Shown piece after piece: positions 10,922 to 21,956 of a stretch of 64,000 nt of DNA. This stretch comes from Ancistrus triradiatus (Eukaryota > Chordata > Actinopteri > Siluriformes > Loricariidae): positions 1 to 64,000 of the forward strand of contig JAJAGP010000950.1 of NCBI GenBank assembly GCA_025084515.1, written 5' to 3'. The notes beneath the pieces were generated by a model. It did not search any database. It was given only the letters and a program-made list of their open reading frames with translations, and was not told the DNA's origin. Positions within the stretch are counted from its first letter, which is position 1, and the number at the start of each line of letters is the position of its first letter. The position numbers and the translations under genes were made by a program.

Positions 10922-12510
10922 TTAATGGAAAAAGTCCGAAAATGGCCCTGTGTATGACGGTGTAATGACAGGAACCTCCACCACCTTCCGTGTGCTCTTT
11001 TCTGTGGACCAGCAAGACCCATCCTCTTCAACCACAACATGGTTGTGGGATTTGGTCATCTTTTTTACCTGCAAAATAACCCACACATGCAGGGTTAGAA
11101 GTCTTTAAGATTCCTTTAAGACTGAACCTAAATTGGAATATACTCTTACCAGGGTGTTTCCCTGCACAAGTGAAACGCTGGTCACGTTTGTGTCATTACA
11201 GGCCTCCACTGTCTTAACCTGGCATCCATGGTGCTGAAAAAAGGCCCAATCACACAATCATTCAGGACTTACACCAAAAGGTTGATTATGCAGCAATTAT
11301 TCAAACTTTAAACTTCCTTACTGTGATGGCAACCGAGCTCTTCACCCTGGCATAATGCTTGGGGCAGAGCTGCAAAATAAACGTAATATAACCATTAAAT
11401 AATACAAACAAAGCAACAAACTCTGCAAACTGACTGACTTATGCTTATAGCTTATACAGGCAATGAGACCATTCAAACAACACTGCCATTGCACATTATA
11501 TCCATCCACCTATGAAGTCTTACCTCTGGGTAGGGGTGATGGAAGTTTTCAACGCATGTCCACCGATGGCAGGAATCCAGCCCGTTGTAGGCAGAGACGT
11601 GATAGAGAATCACATCCACGTTCTGTGAAAAGTGAAAGCCAGGTTATACACTGTAGTATGTCATGAGGAGAGTCATATTAAGATGACACAGGATAAAAAA
11701 CAAAACCTTCTCTCCATCGAAGTAAAAGTCTGAGGAGTGGTGGACAAATGCCCTCTCACTCCTCTGGATGCCCTGACAGCTCCCGTGCTGGATCTGGACA
11801 GAGACAGATTTAATGATTTATGAACAGCTCATGCATTATTATAGGAGGGAGTCACAGCTGATCCTTACCCTGAATGGGACCACAGATTGCTGGTTTTCCA
11901 TCGGTGTTTCATGTGGCACACTGGTGTCCTATGATAACAATTTTTGTTTGGGATATAATACAGAGCTGTGTTAGATTCTAGTGTAAGACATTTCTGAATG
12001 GTACATTATGTAGCCTACAACATCCAGAGGTCAGAGGTACCTCGTGCTCAGTGGCTGGGGGTGGTGCTGAAGCGACAGGTTCCGGTAAATCTGTGGTCAG
12101 AAAAGGATTAATGTGTTTAATATGACACTACTATAAATCAGTCTGCACATTATTAGCACTTTATAAATGATAATAGTAATATAATAATAGGTTATAATAA
12201 TAGACTAATAACAATAATCATATATAATAATAATAATAATAATACTCAAAATAATAATAATAGTAAGCATAATTAGAATAACAGTAATACTAATAATAAT
12301 AACGGTCAAAATAATAATAATAAATAATAATAATAATAATAGGCTAATAATAAATAATAAAATTAAAGGTCAATAACAACATGTTAAAAAAAAGAAAAAT
12401 GTTTAATAATAATAGGTTAATAAAAAAGTTAATAATACTATAAATATGTTTTTACTTTATTAATAATGCTAATTTTACTAAAATTACTACTACTGATGAT
12501 GATGATGATG

Positions 12511-12563
<53 letters not shown>

Positions 12564-12994
12564 AACAGGTTAATACAGTAATAACAGATTAACAAAAATA
12601 GGTATAATAATAATAATAGGCTAATACAACTAATATATATATATATATTATTGTCAATAATATTATAGTCAATAATAATAATAGTTAAATAAAATAGATT
12701 AATGATAATAGGTTTATAATAATAGGATTATTATTATTATTATTATTATCATTATTATTATTGTTATTATTATTACTATAAGCACTGTAATAAGCAGAAA
12801 CTCTTCAGAGATCAGTGTAGTAAGCAGGGATGGATACTTTTGTACTGACCGTCAGTGAGCGCGGTTTGGACACCGACATCCACCGATCGCTCCCGCTGCA
12901 ATCGCTCCAGCCTCCGCTGCTGCCACCTGTAAAAAAGAAAGCCAGTGGCCGCTGCTGCAGCGGCGATGCCAGCTACATAAACAGCTGGCCGCAT
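10922..12994 (-). CDS. Unrecognised eight-exon gene, membrane-anchored Cys/His-rich protein
   Basis: I do not recognise the family. Minus-strand exons are 12994-12850, 12090-12041, 11928-11869, 11793-11707, 11622-11524, 11369-11322, 11233-11150 and 11068-10922. They join with GT-AG introns in one frame of 239 codons ending in TAA, and introns 2-7 are all phase 0. Residues about 5-22 form a hydrophobic, Ala-rich helix followed by a basic stretch (RWQQRRLERLQRER), consistent with an N-terminal anchor. Residues about 49-85 are a Pro/Glu-rich linker. The C-terminal part has Cys 91, 132, 137, 149, 167, 175 and 210 among many His, including a CHRWTC segment. The first ATG follows a good acceptor-like tract, so an untranslated exon may lie upstream. 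Cytosolic zinc binding or luminal disulphides are both possible. Function is unknown. Confidence 0.75.
12125..12790. repeat. TAA/TTA-rich microsatellite cluster
   Basis: Long runs of (TAA)n broken by single changes, a (GAT)n run near 12496, and a (TTA)n run near 12730. They fill intron 1 of the unrecognised gene. Confidence 0.9.
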
Positions 12995-13467
12995 TCTGCA
13001 CACAAGACAAAAAACGTGCTTAACCTGATGCAGAATGCAAAGAACAATGTGGAAATATCAGTGAAATGGTTTGAAGAAACCCGTGTGCGTGCGTCTCCGT
13101 CCGATGTCCGGCGACCAAATGATGAAAGCTGACTGAATTTACTCGTTTAAGAACTTTATCAGCCTTCCATTCGAACCTCAGAAACCTTTGGCATTGTTAC
13201 GTCATAGAGAGGAGAAATGCAGCCGTCATGGCCTTATAATAACTGATCATAAGTATAAACAGGGTTGCATTTGTAGTCCCAACAAATAATCATGCCATGT
13301 TTAATTTAATAAGAAACAGACGGATAATCTTACATACGACACGATACTGCAAGTCATAATAAACTAATAAATAAGATGTTTAAATTTCGATACTTTAAAA
13401 GCACATTCAGACCATCTGGAAAGATTTACACATGCCTCAATCAACGTTTGATTATTATCCATTATTA
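12995..13467. other. 5' flank of the unrecognised gene, no gene seen
   Basis: It holds a polypyrimidine tract and AG (minus strand) just upstream of the ATG, then AT-rich sequence. No conserved promoter element was identified. Confidence 0.4.
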
Positions 13468-14045
13468 TTTTTAAAATGCACCCATTAAAACACTGCAGAT
13501 ATAATTTGTTTTCTGCAAACACAAATTTGTGTTCATTTCTTTACACAACCAATACACCTTGTCGTGCTATATAACATTAAAAATTAAACCTCTAATCAAT
13601 AAATAATAACATCTATTTAGCTACAAAAACTGGTCAAGGGAACGGTGGGGTTGCCAGGTTTAAGCGCAGAAAATTCCCTTTTATTTCCTAGCGATTTAAA
13701 TCGGAGTAAATTCAGATATAGTGGTTTGACTGATGTATAGTTCGAGTGTGAGTGTGCCCAGTGAAGTTGATTTAAATTCAAACGTAGCCTAATTAAAACT
13801 GAGTGAGATAAAATTATCAGATGTTAGTGGGGGATTTAAAGCCTCTGGACAGCCCAGACACTTCAAATAAAGAATGCTTCTTAATCATCTTGGGTAAGCG
13901 TGACTACATTTTAAAACATTTTCGCTGTAGAAACTAGGCTATAATATATAAAACATCATATTTTATGTAAAACTTTAAAACTGAATCTAGTACCAACTTA
14001 ACGAGGCTTAAGTTTGCACACAACGCTTTTATTCCACAGCATGTC
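13468..14045 (+). repeat. Uninterrupted copy of the 1736-10390 interspersed repeat
   Basis: It matches the three split segments at 1736-2062, 9797-9894 and 10241-10390 in order. It shows what the first copy looked like before the transposon insertions. No coding content. Confidence 0.75.
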
Positions 14046-14559
14046 CAAACGTTAACGGTTAAAATCTTTGCTAGCTGTGCGATTATTTGATTAATTAGGA
14101 AATAGGAGTTTTAAGATGGTTTCTATGTTTTGTAGTCGTTCTATTGTAAAGTAAAAACCCAGTCTCATTACGTAGGCTAGACGTCCAGAATGTACACAAA
14201 ATAAGGGGTTCTGTGTGTTATAAGCCGGGACAAAGCAAACAAAGACAGGCTAATTTAATGCTGTCTTTGGGCATCTGCTAATCCCTCGAATCTATACATC
14301 AATTAAATTGTGGTGAGGATTTAAATAATATAAGTCTTTCATATCTTATTATGAACCCAAAGTTCGATTACAAACTCTTAATTGAACGGTTACTAATGCT
14401 GAAAAAGCTGAAGTTAACTGTCCATGCTAATTAAACTCGTGCACCAATAAATCCGTGCCGCGCCTGCAGTGAAAGAGTTCGTTTAATCTTTTTCCGTGGT
14501 ATTCTGCGTTGAACTGGGTGTGAAAAAATTTTTGTAATACAGTTCAGAAATTATTATTA
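14046..14559. other. AT-rich intergenic stretch, nothing recognised
   Basis: No exon-like frame or repeat family was recognised. Confidence 0.4.
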
Positions 14560-14689
14560 TCTATTTCTCAATGTTCATTTGAATTGTAACCCCTTCAGCT
14601 GTAGCCACTTCACTATTTCGCCAAACAAAAACAGCAGTATAGAAACGTCTTGCTGCCACACTAAAAATCCGGCCCATGATGTTCTTTTC

Positions 14690-15235
14690 ACGAGATATTA
14701 AGTTGTTTGTACGATATGTAAAGTAGTTATTACGGGAAAGCCTATGTTGTTTATAAGAGAGTATGTCGTTGTTTTGAAGGATACTTGTGCAACCTAATGT
14801 CATTACAAGATTTTAGGTCGTCATTACGAGACATATCGGTTCTACCAGATGGTGTCATTATTACGAAATGCATTGCTTTGAGCTATAGGTCATTGTTCTG
14901 AAATGTTTCGTTTTTACTTATGATGTGGTTATTGTGTGATACATCATTTCTAAGAGATATAGCTTACCAGTATCATTAGATATAGTTTTATTTTGCTACG
15001 TCACGTTTTTACAAGATTTGTCATTTCTAAGAGATATGTCATTATTTTACAATATGTTGTTTTAACGATGTCATTGTTTAACAATGTCATTTTATGAGAT
15101 ATGTAATTTATAAGAAATATGTCATTATCATAATTATTTTAACAAGATTATTTGGAAATATCGTATTACGAGATATGCAGTTTTTCACCATGTTATTTCA
15201 TTATTAGGCCTATTGTTTAGACAAGATGTGCTATT
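14690..15235 (+). repeat. Degenerate minisatellite ('gagatatgtcatta' units)
   Basis: Imperfect units of about 20-25 bp built on acgagatatgtcattatt recur, with more at about 15735-15910 beyond an inserted element. Open frames here are by-products. Confidence 0.6.
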
Positions 15236-15270
15236 TTGAAATACTCATATCGCTTTTATGTTGTTCTTCC

Positions 15271-15567
15271 TGTAACAATGATGCAAGCCCTTCAGCTTGC
15301 ATCTATCTTGTACAGCCCCACCTGCTGGGTGGGAAGCAGAAAGCAGGGAGAGCTAAACAAGATGGATGCAAGCCGAAGGTTTGCATCATCGTTACATAAC
15401 CCCCCTCAAAATGCACGGCTCCGAAGCACAAAGGACAGGAACAGAACAGCAAGAAAACCAGACAGTCGAAGAATAACCCAAGGGAGCAGAGCCAAACACA
15501 GACGAGAACAAAGCAGGGGGAGCTAAACAAGATGGATGCAAGCTGAAGGGCTTGCATCATCGTTACA
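15271..15567 (-). mobile_element. Small LTR-like/palindromic element with terminal inverted repeats
   Basis: The left end TGTAACAATGATGCAAGCCC and the right end (reverse complement TGTAACGATGATGCAAGCCC) match over about 32 bases, so the element starts TGTAAC and ends GTTACA. On the minus strand the same segment recurs internally right after a purine-rich GAGGGGGGTTA. This resembles a polypurine tract followed by the start of an LTR. It inserted into the surrounding minisatellite. It could be a TRIM-like LTR remnant or a MITE. Confidence 0.55.
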
Positions 15568-15589
15568 ATTACAAAACGACATCATTATG

Positions 15590-15722
15590 ATATCATATAT
15601 ATATATATATATATATATCATAGCTATATATATATAGCTTATATTTCATATATATATATCATAGCTTTATATATCATAGCTTATATATTTTATATATATA
15701 TATTCTATATATATATAGCTTT
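15590..15722. repeat. AT microsatellite, palindromic
   Basis: Repeated TATA runs separated by 'catagct' and 'atagctt' spacers. Confidence 0.85.
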
Positions 15723-15910
15723 TATGAGAACAGTTGGTATTTTCAGGCATGTCGTTATGTCATTAAGACATTTTATGTCCACAAAAAAAAAACGCATACG
15801 TCCTTATTTCTGGATAGAACATCTCGTTATTATGAGAAATTATCTCATTTTTACGACGTATTTTGCTAAACGTCGTCGAGCATATCGTTACTACCAGCAA
15901 GCATCTTGTA

Positions 15911-17148
15911 ACCCATGACGACACAGTTACAGTTGTGTAATTGGTGTGAACTAATGAATACACCAGCACAAATGTAAGGGAATTCGAGAGTAATAAAAAA
16001 ATATTAAAGTAAATATAAAGGGTATAAAGCAGCAGTCTAGCAGCTAAATGCAAATACAGTGTAGGTACACACAGGATAGGGTCCCACTCAGATGCTGCAA
16101 GATACAGAGCCCGAGCAGCTTGGTGGTATTTGTTTTTGCTGATTTTTATTTTATTATTATTATTATTATTATAATAACAATATTCCCCCAATACCTAGAT
16201 CTATAAGCAACAAACATGGACAGCTGTACATTTTATAGTACATTATGTACACTGACAAGCAAGGCCCTTGAAATATAATATTAAAATACTGTTACAGGTA
16301 ATGTCGAGTTTATTATCAGTGTAGTGTGTACTGAGGCTCTGCCAATCACAGGCTGTGAAATTATGCTGATCTGAACACACACACACACACGTCGAGCACG
16401 TATGGAAAACTAGCAGCGCAATTAGCTTACTGTGAGGCTAATTAAAGTCCTCTGGAGTCTTGTGCAAATGTTTGGGCAGCCCCTGGTCAAAAACAATGTT
16501 AAACCTATATAGAACAAACATGTATAATGGCAAATGTTAAGACAGACATTGTGAAAGACTGAATTTCTTTTACATTAGATTTGGCATGAGCAAAAATGTA
16601 CAGAATTTAGCAAGACGCTCTTATCCAGAGCGACTGCATCTGATTTAATTGTGCGGTAAGTAAGCGTACAGCATAAGCAGATGCATGTTAAAAAAGCCAT
16701 CAGATTTCAACGGGTACCGGTACCCGTTCTTGGAATTTTGGATTCGGTTCCAAATCAGAACTGAGTTTGGATACCCAACCCTAACCACCACCATTGTGCT
16801 TTTTCCCTTTTCAAAAGCATGTTCTCCTGCGTTCTTTCAAAAAAACAGCACAGTATCATTTCCGCCTGGGTGCCAAAACTTTTGCATAAGACTGCAGTCC
16901 TGATATGGTCCTCATTTCTCGGTGTTTTCTCAACCAGATCCGTCGACTAGGTTCACGGAAGACACTAGTCACGCACCCACACACCTACATGTTTGTCTTG
17001 CTAACCTTTGTGAGGACTTTTCCATTGACATGAATGACAAGGAGAATTACTGCAGCTAATTAATATTTATACCTGCACCTCACCTTAACCTCAGTAACCT
17101 AAAGCAAGTCTTTTAGCTCTTGAGTTTATCAAATAAAAACTTGCCATT

Positions 17149-17186
<38 letters not shown>

Positions 17187-17427
17187 GTTCAGGGACTGTT
17201 TTTTTTTGTCAAACTTCCAGGTTGTCCTGTCATCGTAGAGACATTTGGGTTCTCACAAGTATAGCAAGACAAGGTACACACCACACACGTTCTGAGAGTC
17301 GGGTTGGTACGTAAGCACAAGTTGGTTCTTGAGTCCTGTTTGGCATGATATCTCTCTCTCTCTCTCTCTCACACACACACCCACAAACAACACACGCCGC
17401 GCGCGCACACGCACACACACGCACACG
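15911..17427. other. Intergenic stretch downstream of slc22a15 with repeats
   Basis: It contains a SINE tail fragment (about 16596-16690), a poly-A run (17153-17182), a TC run (17350-17370) and CA runs (16375-16390, 17371-17427). No gene was recognised. The 3' UTR of slc22a15 should fall in its right part. Confidence 0.5.
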
Positions 17428-17481
17428 CACAAAGGAGAAGCCTTAAACGTCCATGCTCCTGTGTGTGTGATTGGTGTAGCC

Positions 17482-20400
17482 TCAATCACTTTCCGAGCCA
17501 CTGTGTTTGGACAGATTCTCGTCCTCCAGCAGGTGAACCTGCGAACAAACACACGGTTCGGGTTACAGTGCCATTTGGACGTCAGTGTATTCCCGAGCAC
17601 GGAGGTGATGGCACGTTACCTGTGTGTCCAGGATTCGCTGGTAGACGGGCGACGAGAGCTCCTCCAGCGTCTCGGCCACCGGTTTGTTGAGAGTTTCCGG
17701 CAGGAGCAGACCGAGAGCTCCAGCCGACACCCCGATCAGGCAGAACACCATGAAGGGCATGGACGCATGCAGAACTTTCTGATCGATAAGCAATACATAA
17801 ACCACTCATGATCAATCAGTACATAAACAGACCTACATCAGTATCTCAATGTTCCTGGAAACAGTTCGTGGAAACAGTAGTAGCCCTGCCCTAATGGGAC
17901 AATGTCTACCTCGTTCTGACCTATTCTGAACCCTTCCTACATTTCGAAGGTTGGGTGTCACTTCTGGTTACTCAAGAAAAAGCTTTCAAACATGTAATGG
18001 GGATTACTTTACCAAGTACAATTATCCATTAACTCATCGCCTTGCTTCTAGTTACGCCGTGAAACCCATACTGATCTGTACCCAACTAGAACAAAAAAGA
18101 ATAACAGCCAACAGTCCTTCAAATGCCTTATTTAAGCAAAACACATCATTCATGTTCAAAATCGGTGTTTGTACGGAGTTTCTCTGGCCAGCAGAGGGCG
18201 CTAAGGCGTGCGGTCTTTTTTTATTTAATGGTGGAAATGATTCAAAGCTTCAGAAATCCTGGTCTCTCCGAAATTAGAGGTTTGTCGTAAATGCTACGGG
18301 AATAATGAATATCATTCGCACAGAACCCCTAGTAACGGGAGTTACTTAATCAGTTCATTAATCAGTCACTGTAGTGTAATTACAAGAACTGAAATTGTAA
18401 TGCTTTACATTAGTTACAGGAAAAAGTCATGGCATTACTGTACGTTACCCACAACCCTGGGTGTCACACATACACATCATTCATTTCTCACCTCTGAAAG
18501 TGCAAAGAAATACCATGACCTACTCACCATATTGGGTATGAATGGAGCCAAAATACCGCCAACCCTACAGGACATGGAACACACCCCCATCCCTGCGTTC
18601 CTATTTGAAGACAGCTTGATTAATGGATATTCTGTAAATAAAACTGTGTGTAAATGACATAGACTATACACCTGGACCAAAAATGCCACAACTTGGAAAA
18701 TATTAAGCTTTTAAAGGGCTTATCAGCAAATAACTGGGTAAATAGTAAATAACAAATAGTATGGAGTATCATTTCCCATTGATTTCCTTAAATGCTTATG
18801 GGTTGACCTATTCTCTTAATAGCTGATAGTGACATGGAGACTTGCTGTACCTTTAGTCTTGCTAGTTTCAGAACTTCTGTAACAAACTGCATGATTTATA
18901 TACAAGTTTCTAGCTTATTCCCCAGCAACAAGAACCGATGTGCATAGGCTGGCACAGATTCTTGGTTCTCACTCATTTTTTTGTACATGTAGGGAATACA
19001 GCACATGGTGGAGCTTCAGTGCCAGTATGGGTGGGTGCATGTACCTGATAACAGTGGGATAGAGCTCTGATGTGTACACGTACACAATGTTGAAGGCGGC
19101 GCTGACCATCAGCTTTCCCATTAAAGCCAAAGAGCTGCCACTCATTACAGAACCTGCGGCGTGAGAAAGCACAATCACTACACACTCAGCTCAGACACTC
19201 AGAGTAATTCGTTTTATTTGGTTAGTCTATTAGCTTTTCTATACTCAAATTGCTCCCAATTCCAAGCACTGATCATCCGTTTGACCAGTTTCACTACTTC
19301 ACCATATCTTTCACAATGACTTTAATATCGTATTTTTAAACCCTAGTTCTTGCATTCTGGAAGATTATTAAGATGTGCATTCTAACGAATAATTCAATAA
19401 TCAGTCGTGTTCCCCTCTTGCATGTCGGACTCCCCATGCCAGATGACCACACGCATGAACCATTTCTTTAAATCACTCTTCAAACTATCAAACACTAATG
19501 AGTGTGTGTCCATTTGATGTTCGTTTTCTATGTGCATTTCACTTCATGACAGTAAATTACAATGATATTTCCTCACCAGAGTGAACAGGTAGAGCCATTG
19601 AGAGAAGGCAGCATAAACCAGCCAGGATGAGAAAGCTAGCCAATGACTTGCGTCTCCCAGAACTAACAAACAGGAGAGAGAACAAACTTTACAATCCAGT
19701 ATAGACTACACCTTTTTTTAACCAACAATTTTGCAGAATTGTTTTCATCAACGACCCTTTTTTTTTTAAGGAAAACGAGAGGATGACTAAATTAACATGA
19801 ATAATCCATGTGAGACTGTGGTAGCCTAGTGGTTAAGGTACTGGAGTCTGGACCAGAAGGTCCTGGGTTCAAATCCCACCTCAGCCAAATCTGCCACTGT
19901 TGTCCTTGAGCAAGATCCTTAACCCACAATTGCTTATATGACTGTACCAATTGTAAGTCGCTCTGGATAAGGGCATCTGCTAAATGCTGTAACTTTGTGG
20001 GATTGTGGTAGTGGTTAAGATGCTGGACTCTGGACCAGAAGGTCCAGATATATGGGTACGTTTCTCAATTGATGTCAAGGAAAGCAAGAGTCTTTGTAAA
20101 CCCTATGGGGCGACTATCTCCGGTAAAAATACGAAACGAAATAGCAGTATTATTTTAGCAGTATTATGGTAGTGCGTTGCAACCGCTCTCTAAATTCATT
20201 ACATCCAAGCCAAATATTTCAGCGAATAAAGTAGGGACTGAAATACGTTTCCAGTTCGCGACGTGGATATATTTTACTTTGTCTAAAAAGTGTTCATACT
20301 ATCTTTAAGGAATATTTGGGTAACATAACTCAATTTTATACTATAATTATGAATAAATGCATATAGAGCATAAACATACGTCTGAACGTCTGATATTATA

Positions 20401-21896
20401 TATTTAATAAAGCTCATAATGTATCATTTATTCCAATTTCAGTCTATTCTAGAATATCTCAAGAGTGTCCACACCGAGTTTGAAGCAGATTGGTAGAAAT
20501 TATGACTTTTGGTGACCACTTTACTGTATACCATTATTATCAATGCATGCATATAGACCTGAGCTTAAATGTTAATTTAGTCTTATATTATAGTCTTATA
20601 TTTATCATTCATTCTGACTTGATTTTATTTTAGAATATCTGCTGAATGTCCACACCGAGTGTGAAGTTTAATGTATCTAACCAGTTTAATGTCTACTGTT
20701 ATGATCAGTGCATGCATGCAGATGTTTCATTTTGTCTAAGTGCGTCTAACGACTTCAGTAATTCAAGATAAATGTTAAAGAAATTACGTATTGCAACCTT
20801 TACATGTCATATTTCAGTCAACTGAATCTGCTGTAGATTCAGTCGACTATAATCTTATAATTAGTCGACTACAACCAGACTAAAACTCAAAGCAATTCAG
20901 ATGACTTAATTATGACTAAAGCTAAATGATATTTTAGTCAAAAGACTATGACTAAAAATAAATCCAAATGTACTGTCAAAATTAACACTGGTACTGAGCA
21001 ATTGTTTCCCATAAGGAATAATGTAAATTGAATGAATCCGTTCCACCCTGCATAAGGCATTATATGCATTAATGGAGTTTTGTACAGGTGTTCCCTGGTT
21101 TATGATGGGGATATGTTCAACAAATCCATCACAAGTTAAATGGAACATGAACCGACGAGTTTAACACAATCGATACTGTATCATAGCAGAGTGTATTACA
21201 CATTAACCCTTACATTAACCTACAGTCAGCCAAAATCATATACGTACAGCTTGTATTATAATAAAGTGTTGAAAATCTCATGTAACTTAGTGAGCAATGG
21301 ATTGAAAGTGACAAGTAAAAGCAAGACACTTACTCTATTGGTGAACTCTATTGGCTCTTATAAATAACCTTTTTAGGACCCATGGAGACTTATTTGCACT
21401 AAGAATACAGTACTTTAGATGTAAAAATAAAGAAAAACACACGAAATACAGCAAAGATCTTCACTGAGCAAGTGCTACTGTGAATCTGAATCACAGAATC
21501 ACTATGTAGTGAATCTGTATATGTGGTGTGTCCGTGTGTGAGAGACCATGTTTATATGTACCTACAATGATAGACAACCAACTGCTTTTTTATGTATTTA
21601 TTTACAGAAATGGCATCTTTCATTAGAAAAACCAAAAGAGTCAAAAGATTTGCTTTAGGTTACTGAGGTTAAGGTTAGGTGTAGCATTGATTAGCTACAG
21701 TAATCATTATGTCCATAGTGAGACATGGTGTGTGTGTGTGTGTGTGTGTACCAGGGTTTGTTGATGAAGTACATGCAGAGAGGGTAGGCTGGCAGCTCCA
21801 CCAGGCCGTACATAGCTACAGTCAGGTATCGACTGCCTTTATCATCACTAGCATTCATCGTCAGTCCATAATACACCAGGCTGCAAGCATACCTGC

Positions 21897-21956
<60 letters not shown>

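Noticed and set aside
12995..13003. Extending the unrecognised gene's start upstream to 13003
   Set aside because: The upstream codon is GTG, and the bases look like a splice acceptor. The first ATG is at 12994.
19815..19992. A tRNA gene (box A and box B present)
   Set aside because: The head does not fold as a full tRNA and is fused to a repeated tail found many times in the window, so it is a SINE.
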